A DNA stretch of 64,000 bases from Demequina lutea (GTDB taxonomy: Bacteria > Actinomycetota > Actinomycetes > Actinomycetales > Demequinaceae), in the NCBI RefSeq assembly GCF_013409005.1, contig NZ_JACBZO010000001.1, positions 1,612,001 through 1,676,000 on the forward strand, given 5' to 3'. Numbering within the stretch: position 1 is the stretch's first letter; each line of letters starts with the position of its first letter. The position numbers and the translations under genes are program-made. Below are positions 32,405-39,481 of the stretch, piece by piece. The notes beneath the pieces were generated by a model, which ran no database searches, had not been told where the DNA came from, and saw nothing but the letters and a program-made list of their open reading frames with translations.

Positions 32405-32415
32405 GGACGACTCGC

Positions 32416-32598
32416 CTAATCGGGAAGAAAATCTGGACACCCAAACTCATGGGTTACACCCAGCGCCCGTGGCAGGTTGCCCACCATTGCGTCAACCTCC
32501 CGCCGTGCATTGCAATGCGGGCAGAGAGTCATTGCCAAATCAGCCGCCGCGTCAATGCGCGCTAGTTGATACATCGGATCTAGCATCGGATTAGTCAT
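32416..32598 (-). CDS. small zinc-ribbon-like protein
   Basis: The 60-residue protein from ATG 32598 (GAAGGAG site, overlapping the previous stop by ATGA) contains CPHC near residue 26 and a later HEFGCPDF, giving a possible Cys3His zinc site. No family is known. It belongs to the minus-strand operon of the satellite, between the 87-residue gene and the capsid promoter. Confidence 0.65.
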   Translation of the reverse strand: MTNPMLDPMYQLARIDAAADLAMTLCPHCNARREVDAMVGNLPRALGVTHEFGCPDFLPD

Positions 32599-32858
32599 CG
32601 GATCTCCTTCGAAAGGGCAGACAGCCACTTGAGACCGTCCGCAGGGTCATACATGGATGAAGGCTCGCCCAGCGTGTAGCCGATCAGTCGGGTACCCGCG
32701 AAGGCGCTGGCGAAGTCGCTGATAACCACGCGGCCCAGCGCGTCGACAGTCGCCACCAACGTGCGGCGCTTGTCCGTATCGAGACAGGGAAGGAATCGTC
32801 CGATACGAGGCGACCGCCGAAACGACAGGCGCGTGAACGGCGGCGCCGGCGGCGTCAC
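32595..32858 (-). CDS. unknown 87-residue satellite protein
   Basis: It starts at GTG 32858, overlapping the small-terminase stop (GTGA), and its stop overlaps the next gene (ATGA), so it lies in a coupled chain. The sequence is basic at the N-terminus (RLSFRRSPRIGRF) and then contains strand-like stretches (RRTLVATVDALGRVVISDF). No homolog is recognised. Its place between small terminase and capsid suggests a packaging or capsid-related role, which is inference only. Confidence 0.6.
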   Translation of the reverse strand: MTPPAPPFTRLSFRRSPRIGRFLPCLDTDKRRTLVATVDALGRVVISDFASAFAGTRLIGYTLGEPSSMYDPADGLKWLSALSKEIR

Positions 32859-33310
32859 GACCAGGCCTCGCTGTCATCGTCGCTCGGCTCATCCTTGAGG
32901 CCCATCCGGCCACGCGCGTCCGGTGTCAGACCAAGCTCACGAGCCAGATAGCGCAGTTGCGAAGACGTCTGGGTTAGGGCGACAAGTGCCGGATTCTTCA
33001 CCGAGCGAGACCGATCCGACTCGCTCCGCCCTTGCACCAGGATGCCCGTAGACGCCAACTCGGCGGCGGTCATGACATACAGCGACCAGGTTAGGCAATA
33101 GGCCGTCAGGATGGCCCTGTCGCCCTCCCTGAACCGTGTCGGCTGGTCCGCGAACACCTCACCCAAGCGCACAAACTCCGCTCGCCCAGCATCGTCGAGC
33201 ATCGCGGGCACGACCTCGAAATCAAGACCCGACCCGCCGACTCTCGCATCCGTGGCAAAGCGAAAGACCTTCTCTTGACCACCTACCGGAACCGCTCTCC
33301 TATTTGGCAT
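32855..33310 (-). CDS. P27-family phage terminase small subunit
   Basis: The 151-residue protein has the pattern of P27-type small terminases: a central helical part (DRAILTAYCLTWSLYVMTAAE, cited as ILTAYCLTW and YVMTAAELASTG), the VKNPALVALTQTSSQLRYLA block and the closing ARELGLTPDARGRMGL. Small terminases recognise the packaging site and recruit the large subunit. A satellite with its own small but no large subunit would redirect a helper phage motor. ATG 33310 follows an AGGAAGGG site, about 58 bp after the preceding tiny ORF. Confidence 0.85.
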   Translation of the reverse strand: MPNRRAVPVGGQEKVFRFATDARVGGSGLDFEVVPAMLDDAGRAEFVRLGEVFADQPTRFREGDRAILTAYCLTWSLYVMTAAELASTGILVQGRSESDRSRSVKNPALVALTQTSSQLRYLARELGLTPDARGRMGLKDEPSDDDSEAWS

Positions 33311-33368
33311 TTTTATCCCTTCCTGTCGCTACCGGAAATGGTTGTGAAGGCTCTCGCTCCGCGCGTCG

Positions 33369-33461
33369 TTACCTCCACGGGCTACCCGCGTCATGCTGGC
33401 GTGATGAAACGGCCCTACCTAGGTGCCCTCTCGTCGTGCTGTGTTTAGCGTTGCGTGTCAT
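33369..33461 (-). CDS. possible 30-residue peptide
   Basis: ATG 33461 with an AGGAG site about 8 nt upstream opens a 30-codon frame (MTRNAKHSTTRGHLG...). It overlaps the end of the 33-residue frame before it. No similarity is recognised. The ribosome site and position are its only support. Confidence 0.25.
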   Translation of the reverse strand: MTRNAKHSTTRGHLGRAVSSRQHDAGSPWR

Positions 33462-33546
33462 GTGGCGTTCTCCTGAGCATGAATGGGCGCCTGCGTCTTG
33501 CCTTGAGTTTCTTTGCTTTGTGTGTAGGCCAACTGATAGCACTCAT
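33445..33546 (-). CDS. possible 33-residue very basic peptide
   Basis: It starts at ATG 33546, which overlaps the WhiB stop (ATGA), with AGAGGAA upstream. The product is strongly basic (HKAKKLKARRRRPFMLRR) and might bind nucleic acid. The coupling to WhiB and the charge support it. No family is known. Confidence 0.4.
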   Translation of the reverse strand: MSAISWPTHKAKKLKARRRRPFMLRRTPHDTQR

Positions 33547-33857
33547 GAGTTCCTCTTTGCTTTGGTGTTTGCCCGTGCCGCTTGGGTGCGTTGCCGCTCG
33601 GTTAGGCCGCCGTACACGCCGGACTCTTTGGGGTGATCGATTCCGTATTGGCGGCATTGTTCGAGCACGGGACATTGGCCACATGCGGTCGCCGCTGCCT
33701 TTTGCTCTTGCGTGTCGTCGCTCGTCCACAGTTCGTGGGGAGTCTCGTCGCCGTTGAAGCACGGGACCACTTGGCGCAGCGCGGTGGCTTCGATCAGCGC
33801 CGTGATGCCTCGCCAGTCGTGCGCGAGACTTTTGGGCATTGTGGGCAGGTTGCTCAT
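33543..33857 (-). CDS. WhiB-like iron-sulfur transcription factor in the satellite
   Basis: The 104-residue protein from ATG 33857, overlapping the ATPase stop (ATGA), has the WhiB signature: C33, then C59-x2-C62-x5-C68 as [4Fe-4S] ligands and the turn GVYGG (80-84), followed by a basic tail (TERQRTQAARANTKAKR). WhiB proteins bind the primary sigma factor and DNA in Actinobacteria and many actinophages carry one. Here it may redirect host or helper transcription. Confidence 0.9.
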   Translation of the reverse strand: MSNLPTMPKSLAHDWRGITALIEATALRQVVPCFNGDETPHELWTSDDTQEQKAAATACGQCPVLEQCRQYGIDHPKESGVYGGLTERQRTQAARANTKAKRNS

Positions 33858-35056
33858 ACCACGGCCTCGCATGTGACGTGGACGCCGGTGCCCGAGTCAA
33901 AAGACATCGGCTCGTGGCAAACACTGCACGGCTCTACTGGGGGCGATGTAACGGGCGTAACGGCTGTAACGGGTTCCTGGAGCGGCACGGGGGCGACGTA
34001 CCGGCTCCACGGATCGGCGAGGTCGGCGGCGTCGTAGCCGTGTAGCGGTCCGTTCTCTCCCTCTATCCGTAGAAGTCTTGGTCGCACTTCGTACTTGCTT
34101 AGGAACCTGGAGAGCGCACGTGCGTCAAGCTCTTTACCTCGTAGGTTTCCCCATGGGGACTCTGTCATCCCGTTGAGCGCGTCGAGTATCTCGATAGTGG
34201 ACATACGCGAACGCGCAGCGAACACCGAGCGAAGATCGCTCAATAGTCGAATGCCTAGGCTTTCCCCCCTTTGACGCGACAGGTCCGTTACAGCCGTTAC
34301 AGCCGCTACACGTGCGCGTTGTGGCCAGTCACCGCCTGCGAGGTCCGCGACTGCGATTAGGGCCTCCCACACGTCGGCGTTGCGATCCTCGACACCCTGG
34401 GGCATGTCGGGCCACTGCACCGCCGCTTTGGATTCGACAGAGGCCGCCCACCGTGCAAGGTGATCGAAGATCACGTGAGACTCTGGGCCGTTGATGCGCA
34501 ACCGCCACGGCTCCACGCGTTCATGCTTTGCGCGGCGCCTCATCCGAATGACGACGCTTCGAGTCATGATCGTGTCGGGCAGGTCATTCAGGCCCGCGAG
34601 GGCGACGGCACAGTAAGCCGGTAATTCCTCGGTGAATATCTCTTTGCCGCGAACTACGCAACGCCCGGCGGTGGCGCCCCTGCGGTGTCCCGCGTTGAGC
34701 ATTCCGCGAATGTCCTCGTTGTCTTTGGCTTTGGGGCCAAACACCGTGTCGATCTCGTCGTAGAGGATCGTGGGCGGGCCAGACTCGTCTGAGACTTTGC
34801 GGAACAGGTAGGCGGGCGATGTGTTGACCGCGTAGACCGGGCGAGGGACTAGTGGTTCAGTCACCTCCAGAGCGCGCGACTTGCCGCTGCCGGGCTCCGG
34901 CGAGAGGAACGCAATACGCGGCGTGGACTCCCAGACGAGCATTAGGTGTGTGTGGGCAATCCAAAGCGTGTGAGCGTCGGCGGCCCACGTGTTTGGATAT
35001 GCGACGAACCGCTCAAGGTGGGCGCGCACGGAGTCGAGAACCTGCGGGCCGTTCAT
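33854..35056 (-). CDS. DUF3631-type P-loop ATPase, probable replication protein
   Basis: The 400-residue protein has a Walker A motif SPEPGSGKS (52-60), a Walker B ILYDEID (about 97-103), an arginine-rich block (MTRSVVIRMRRRAKHERVEPWR in part: RSVVIRMRRR) and a DUF3631-like C-terminal half (GNLRGKELDARALSRFLSKY). It ends in a Cys-rich tail (CSVCHEP and a later TC). Such proteins are common in actinophages and satellites next to primase functions and are thought to act in element replication. No primase is present here. It is coupled to its neighbours by 4-bp overlaps. Confidence 0.82.
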   Translation of the reverse strand: MNGPQVLDSVRAHLERFVAYPNTWAADAHTLWIAHTHLMLVWESTPRIAFLSPEPGSGKSRALEVTEPLVPRPVYAVNTSPAYLFRKVSDESGPPTILYDEIDTVFGPKAKDNEDIRGMLNAGHRRGATAGRCVVRGKEIFTEELPAYCAVALAGLNDLPDTIMTRSVVIRMRRRAKHERVEPWRLRINGPESHVIFDHLARWAASVESKAAVQWPDMPQGVEDRNADVWEALIAVADLAGGDWPQRARVAAVTAVTDLSRQRGESLGIRLLSDLRSVFAARSRMSTIEILDALNGMTESPWGNLRGKELDARALSRFLSKYEVRPRLLRIEGENGPLHGYDAADLADPWSRYVAPVPLQEPVTAVTPVTSPPVEPCSVCHEPMSFDSGTGVHVTCEAVV

Positions 35057-35415
35057 GCTGCATCACTGATCCTTGAGAGCGCGGTCGCCCGGTGTGTGAG
35101 TGGCAGGCCGAAGAGGTTCGCCAGATAGCCGAGGTCGAACCCCCGCGACGCGAGGTCATTCGCCGTCCGCCTGTTCAGAGCCTCAGAGAACGCCAGAGGG
35201 GCGTTGTCTGTCCGTGGTCGCCTTTCCATCTCTGCGATCAAGTCATCAAGCTCACGGGAGGCCTTGCGGCTTTGCTCGTCGGCTTCGATCCTGCGGATAC
35301 GCTCTATCCGTTCATGGTCCAACGGTGCTAACGTTGAGGTACTGGACTCCCAAGTCTTTGCTTCATCTGCTGGCCCCTCATTGGCGTGAGGGGTCAGTTT
35401 TTTTGTGTCGGTCAC
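35053..35415 (-). CDS. unknown 120-residue satellite protein
   Basis: GTG 35415 overlaps the excisionase stop and its own stop overlaps the ATPase start. The middle is highly charged and helical (HERIERIRRIEADEQSRKAS, DDLIAEMERR), likely a coiled coil. The end (GFDLGYLANLFGLPLTHRA) may be a small helical fold. No family is recognised. It sits between excision and replication functions. Confidence 0.65.
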   Translation of the reverse strand: MTDTKKLTPHANEGPADEAKTWESSTSTLAPLDHERIERIRRIEADEQSRKASRELDDLIAEMERRPRTDNAPLAFSEALNRRTANDLASRGFDLGYLANLFGLPLTHRATALSRISDAA

Positions 35416-35633
35416 CGGGCATCGACCGCCTGACTGTGGGTGAGTCCGAGCGCCGCGATGTATCGGTCAAGTTCGTCGCGCGTGACAAACGTCCGCCTGC
35501 CGATCTTGACGGTCCGAATGTCGCCTTGACTTGCGAGCGCGTAGAACTGTGTGCGGCCAATGCCGCCGAGGTATGCCGTCGAGGCATTCACGTCGAATAG
35601 TGCGGGCTTCACGTCTGTGGCTTGTACGTTCAC
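35412..35633 (-). CDS. excisionase-like MerR/AlpA HTH protein
   Basis: The 73-residue protein from GTG 35633 (AGGAAGGGGG upstream) has the helix-turn-helix of the excisionase family: STAYLGGIGRTQFYALASQG, then DIRTVKIGRRTFVTRDELDRY. It is the first gene of the long minus-strand operon and faces the integrase unit, as expected of a directionality factor that also regulates the operon. Confidence 0.82.
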   Translation of the reverse strand: MNVQATDVKPALFDVNASTAYLGGIGRTQFYALASQGDIRTVKIGRRTFVTRDELDRYIAALGLTHSQAVDAR

Positions 35634-35678
35634 GGCGCGACCCCCTTCCTGTTGTCTGGTTGGCGTGCTATTCGTTGC

Positions 35679-35697
35679 GTCCGCTCGTGTCCGCTCG
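35679..35697. repeat. tandem 10-bp direct repeat GTCCGCTCG
   Basis: GTCCGCTCG occurs at 35679-35687 and 35689-35697, one helical turn apart, in the divergent control region. Related TGTCCG motifs occur inside attL (29674-29683, and inverted at 29714-29719 and 29724-29730). They could be excisionase or regulator sites. Confidence 0.35.
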
Positions 35698-35701
35698 GGC
35701 C

Positions 35702-35730
35702 TTGCGCGTTCGCTTGAATACGTATATAGT
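35702..35730 (+). promoter_or_regulatory. promoter for the HTH-integrase unit
   Basis: TTGCGC (35702-35707) and TATAGT (35725-35730) are separated by 17 bp on the plus strand, 45 bp before the start of the HTH gene. Confidence 0.5.
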
Positions 35731-35737
35731 CGCACTT

Positions 35738-35753
35738 GAACGACACCTCGTTC
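35738..35753. promoter_or_regulatory. inverted repeat GAACGA-CACC-TCGTTC, operator candidate
   Basis: A perfect 6-bp dyad lies 7 bp downstream of the predicted -10, where a bound repressor would block transcription of the HTH-integrase unit. The XRE protein or the HTH protein encoded next to it are candidate ligands. Confidence 0.45.
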
Positions 35754-35775
35754 TAGTCTCACGGAGGTACGGTTA

Positions 35776-36378
35776 ATGGCACCAGGAATGTGGATGACGA
35801 CTGAGACACCGTTCGGCACGCTCAAATACGACCTAGCGAAGCCAATGGTCATCGTTGGCGACAGGGCCGTCCCGCCCCTGCTTGAGGTTGAGTTCCAAGG
35901 TGTCGATGGGCAACCGGCGTTCGAAGGTCGCATCGAGGTCATCTCGGGCGTGCCGCGTTGGACCGATGTGCGCGTCTATCGCGTGCCTGACGGCCGAGAG
36001 GTCAAACAGAAAGACCTGCGGGCGATTCGCTTGGACGACTGGCTGGAGTCCTTCATTACCGTCATGTCGTTCAAAGTCACCGAACGCAATGGCGGCAAGT
36101 GGGCCGCAGTTTCGAGTGACACGGACGTAGATATTCGAGAGGGGATGCGCTCGATAAGTCGGTCCAGGAGGGGCGAGCGCAGACGAATCACCGGGGTGCT
36201 CAAGGCGCGCATCGCCGAGATATACGAGGCGCACGATTCCGGCGGTATTGAAGCCGTCGCGACCGCGTTCAACGTCTCCAAGTCCACCGCGATTCGGTAC
36301 ATCAACGAGGCCACTGCAGACGGACTCATCACGTCGCGCCCACGCCAGTCAACGGGCCAAAAACGTCGGGAGGCGTGA
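35776..36378 (+). CDS. unknown protein with C-terminal HTH
   Basis: The 200-residue protein (ATG 35776, GGAGGT site) has an N-terminal beta-rich region of about 110 residues (KPMVIVGDRAVPPLLEVEF, FEGRIEVISGVPRW) and a C-terminal helix-turn-helix (ARIAEIYEAHDSGGIEAVA, TAFNVSKSTAIRYINEAT). The same N-terminal arrangement is often annotated as hypothetical in actinobacterial elements. It precedes the integrase by 3 bp and is probably a DNA-binding regulator of the element. Confidence 0.7.
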   Translation: MAPGMWMTTETPFGTLKYDLAKPMVIVGDRAVPPLLEVEFQGVDGQPAFEGRIEVISGVPRWTDVRVYRVPDGREVKQKDLRAIRLDDWLESFITVMSFKVTERNGGKWAAVSSDTDVDIREGMRSISRSRRGERRRITGVLKARIAEIYEAHDSGGIEAVATAFNVSKSTAIRYINEATADGLITSRPRQSTGQKRREA

Positions 36379-36381
36379 GCA

Positions 36382-37587
36382 ATGGCTGACAAGTACGCAA
36401 ACGGGCGCACCCGCTCATCCAAGCCTTACAGGCTCGCGGATGGTCGCTGGGGTGCCAAGGTGTCCTACAGGGACGAGTGGGGCCAGATTCAGCGGGTCGC
36501 GGTCTATGCCCCTAATGAACTTGAAATCGGCGACAGGGTTGACGAGGTGCGTCGGCGTCTCGGCGAAGGGTTGCCCGCGTCGGATGACGGCGCGACTGTT
36601 GCCCAAGTCACGGCGCTATGGCTGACCACCGGGCTCGAGTCCGAGGATCGCAAGGCCTCGACCAAAGCGACGTATTCGACGCTCGCACGCAAGCACATCG
36701 TGGGACGGGCGATAGGCGGCGTGTCCCTCAAGGCACTCAAGCCCGCGACCATTCAGGCGTGGCTTGTGGAGATGCGCCGCGCCGGGCTGGCTCCGTCGAC
36801 CGCGCGACAGACGTTCACAGTGCTCAAGATGGTGCTCCGCTTCGCGCAGCGAAACGACATGATCGCACGCAACCCCGCAGATGCCGTAGAGCGGCCCAGG
36901 GTGGCCCATAGAGAGGCCGCATACCTCTCCCCGACCGATGTTCAACGGTTGCTAGGGGCGGCGTCCTCGTCGCGATATGCGCCATTGTTCGAGCTACTTG
37001 TGAACACCGGTCTGCGGCGCGGTGAGGCGCTCGCGCTGATGTGGCGCGATATCGACTTGGACGAGCGAACGTTGCGAGTGCGAGGCACCTTGACACGTGT
37101 CGACGGGGATCTAGTCGTGACAGACACTAAGACGGCGAAGTCTCGGCGCGTGGTTCACGTCTCCCCCACTGTGGAACGCATCCTCAAGGGCCTCAAGGCT
37201 CGCCAGGCCGCCGAACGTCTCGCATCGGGGTCCGTGTGGCACCAAACGGGCTACGTGTTCACGACGGAGTTCGGAGAGCCAAGCGACCCCCGCAACGCGC
37301 TCCGGGCGATCACAGTCGCGGCCAAGAAAGTCGGGCTGGGGGGCGTCGGGCTTCACACGCTGCGCCATAGCGCGGCCTCCGTGATGCTCACGAATGGCGT
37401 GCCGCTCAAGGTGGTGTCTGAGGTGCTCGGTCACTCATCGGTGGCGATCACGGGCGACGTCTACGGGCATGTGGCGCCGGACATCGCAGCGGATGCGCTG
37501 GACAGGCTTGGGGGCGCTCTCTCGCTCCCGGATATGGCCCTAGGAGGTGAAAACCTGGTTCAAAAAGTGGTTCAAACTCAACAATGA
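36382..37587 (+). CDS. int: tyrosine-recombinase integrase of the satellite
   Basis: The 401-residue protein has an arm-binding N-terminal region (DGRWGAKVSYRDEWGQIQ), a core-binding SAM-like domain (TYSTLARKHIVGRAIGGVSL) and a catalytic domain with Arg in NTGLRRGEAL, His-x-x-Arg in HTLRHSAA, LGHSS and the nucleophile Tyr in ITGDVYGH. All catalytic residues are present. The last codons lie within the 22-bp inner repeat. It lies 60 bp from attR in tRNA-Pro, the usual placement for this class. Confidence 0.95.
   Translation: MADKYANGRTRSSKPYRLADGRWGAKVSYRDEWGQIQRVAVYAPNELEIGDRVDEVRRRLGEGLPASDDGATVAQVTALWLTTGLESEDRKASTKATYSTLARKHIVGRAIGGVSLKALKPATIQAWLVEMRRAGLAPSTARQTFTVLKMVLRFAQRNDMIARNPADAVERPRVAHREAAYLSPTDVQRLLGAASSSRYAPLFELLVNTGLRRGEALALMWRDIDLDERTLRVRGTLTRVDGDLVVTDTKTAKSRRVVHVSPTVERILKGLKARQAAERLASGSVWHQTGYVFTTEFGEPSDPRNALRAITVAAKKVGLGGVGLHTLRHSAASVMLTNGVPLKVVSEVLGHSSVAITGDVYGHVAPDIAADALDRLGGALSLPDMALGGENLVQKVVQTQQ
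37556..37577. repeat. 22-bp inner direct repeat, right copy
   Basis: An exact copy of 29739-29760, embedded in the 3' end of the integrase gene and 69 bp before attR. Being both coding and a likely binding site would constrain the integrase C-terminus. Confidence 0.6.
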
Positions 37588-37595
37588 CAAAGCAA

Positions 37596-37627
37596 GAGGC
37601 CGCCCCGCCAAGTGGCGAAACGGCCTC
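37596..37627. terminator. hairpin between integrase and tRNA-Pro
   Basis: GAGGCCG (37596-37602) pairs with CGGCCTC (37621-37627) around an inner CGCCA/TGGCG stem. On the minus strand it is followed by TTGCTTTGT, so it can replace the terminator the tRNA lost on integration; on the plus strand it closes the integrase unit. Confidence 0.6.
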
Positions 37628-37646
37628 ATACCAGGAGATTTACTTG

Positions 37647-37721
<75 letters not shown>

Positions 37722-37833
37722 TCCGGTCCCTAGTGGTCACTTTCGTGCCGCTTTGAGGCCGTCGGCAAGTTTACACGGACAAGCGCCCGTCGCGGCACCA
37801 CATCGGGGCCGCGCGGGCGCGTGTCGAAAGGTC

Positions 37834-38055
37834 CTACTTGAGCTTGGCGCGCACTGCCTTGCCGGAGAACGGCTGCTTGAACAGCGGGGCCAGGAGGCAC
37901 ACGTCAAAGACGCCCACCGCGATGAAGACCAGGCCCACGAGGGCGAGCACGAGCCAGCCCCCGCCAAGCACCGCGCCAACCACGACGAGTGCCACACCGG
38001 CAACCGCGCGGGTGACCCTTCCGGCCATTGAACTCATGAATGCTACGAATCCCAT
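37834..38055 (-). CDS. DUF2892-like small membrane protein
   Basis: The 73-residue protein has two close hydrophobic helices (VTRAVAGVALVVVGAVLGGG and LVLALVGLVFIAVGVFDVC), the pattern of the YgaP-like DUF2892 family, often linked to rhodanese and sulfur handling, and ends KAVRAKLK. ATG 38055 has GAGAGGGG upstream. A CsoR/CstR-like operator lies 29 bp upstream, which fits a sulfide- or persulfide-responsive gene. Confidence 0.78.
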   Translation of the reverse strand: MGFVAFMSSMAGRVTRAVAGVALVVVGAVLGGGWLVLALVGLVFIAVGVFDVCLLAPLFKQPFSGKAVRAKLK

Positions 38056-38084
38056 GAGGGACCCCTCTCTGTTGAAAACACCTT

Positions 38085-38100
38085 ATACCCCCTGGGGTAT
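38085..38100. promoter_or_regulatory. CsoR/CstR-type operator
   Basis: ATACCCC-CT-GGGGTAT matches the dyad of the CsoR/RcnR/CstR superfamily, close to the form bound by the persulfide sensor CstR. It is directly upstream of the DUF2892 gene. No csoR/cstR gene is in the window. Confidence 0.6.
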
Positions 38101-38156
38101 GTCTCGCATAGACGAAAGGTCCCGAATATGCGCACCAGCACGCGTGAGCCTTTCGG

Positions 38157-39395
38157 CTACACCGACGCGTCCGCTTTGGCATCGACCGCGCCGGGGCTCG
38201 TGCGGTGACGGGTGACCGACCACCCGGCAAGCGCAAAGGCCACCCCGGGAACGCAGAGCGCCAAGCCCACCCACGTGGGCGCGACGAAGCCAAAGCCCGC
38301 AGCGATGACGACCCCGCCGAGCGCGGCCCCGAGTGAGTTCCCGATGTTGAGTGCCGAGTGATTGACGGCGGCTGCAATCGTCTGACTCTCGCCAGCAACG
38401 TCCATGAGGCGTGTCTGAATCGCGGGTGCGATGGCCTGCGCGGAAGCGCCCACCGCAAAGACCCCCACGAGCAGGCCGACGACCGTGTGAGCAGTCAGCG
38501 CAAGGAACAACAGTGACACCGAGAACGCCCCGAACAGGATGAAGATGGCCCGGACCGCGCCTCTGTCTGCCAACCGCCCGCCTGCGAGAATGCCGACCGT
38601 GGTGCCCACGCCCAACACCACGAGAACGATGGGGACGAACCCCGACGACGTCCCAGTGACCTCGGTCGACAGCGGCGCCACGTAGCTGTACACGGCGAAG
38701 AAGCCTCCGAAGCCGAGCGCCCCAGTGAGCAGAGCGAACCACACCGCCGGACGCTTGAACGCCCTGAGCTCGCGCCTCACCGTCGCGTGCGGATCCCCCG
38801 GTTCTTTGGGAATCACCGCAAGAATGAACGCCGTCGTGAGGGCGAACACGACGGCAACGACCACATAGGCCCACCTCCAGCCAACGTGCTGGCCAAGGAA
38901 CGTGATCGAAGGCACGCCGACCACGGACGCCATGGTCAAACCCACCAACACGAGCGAGACCGCGAGTCCCCTGCGGGCGGGGCCCAACAACTTGGCGGCC
39001 ACCAGAGCGGCCACGCCAAAGTACGCACCGTGGGGAAGCCCCGCGAGAAATCTGGCGGCCAACACGGTCCCGAAAGTCGGTGCCAGCGCCGATGCGACGG
39101 ATCCGACTGTGAAAGCCACCGTCAGGGTCGCCAGCAGTCCCTTGCGAGGGAAGCGTGCCGAGGCCGCGGCGATCGTGGGGGCGCCCACAACCACCCCGAT
39201 GGCGTAGGCCGTGATGAGCCAGCCCGCGCGCGCAATGGCAGCATCCGGGTTGGTCGCGTGGAGGTCTGGAAGCAGGTCGCGAGCAATCTCCGGCAACAGG
39301 CCCATCGCGACATACTCGGTACACCCGATACCAAAGCCGCCGAGAGCCAGAGCCAACATGGCCAGTCGCTTGCGTGCGGGGGTGAGCCCGGTCAT
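38157..39395 (-). CDS. MFS transporter, DHA1 family
   Basis: The 412-residue protein has 12 hydrophobic helices and MFS marks (TEYVAMGLLPEIARDL, then GWLITAYAIGVVVGAPTIA). The central RRELRAFKRP loop and GGRLADRG repeat in the second half also fit. It resembles AraJ/CmlR-type drug or sugar exporters. The real substrate is unknown. ATG 39395 has only a weak ribosome site. Its end is 102 bp from the DUF2892 start on the same strand. Confidence 0.87.
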   Translation of the reverse strand: MTGLTPARKRLAMLALALGGFGIGCTEYVAMGLLPEIARDLLPDLHATNPDAAIARAGWLITAYAIGVVVGAPTIAAASARFPRKGLLATLTVAFTVGSVASALAPTFGTVLAARFLAGLPHGAYFGVAALVAAKLLGPARRGLAVSLVLVGLTMASVVGVPSITFLGQHVGWRWAYVVVAVVFALTTAFILAVIPKEPGDPHATVRRELRAFKRPAVWFALLTGALGFGGFFAVYSYVAPLSTEVTGTSSGFVPIVLVVLGVGTTVGILAGGRLADRGAVRAIFILFGAFSVSLLFLALTAHTVVGLLVGVFAVGASAQAIAPAIQTRLMDVAGESQTIAAAVNHSALNIGNSLGAALGGVVIAAGFGFVAPTWVGLALCVPGVAFALAGWSVTRHRTSPGAVDAKADASV

Positions 39396-39481
39396 GTGTG
39401 TACCCGATCGGTCATGACACAGAGGGTGCGGATGTTCCGCGTCGTCACTCGAGTCTATTGGCGGACGTGATTTCGGAGCCG

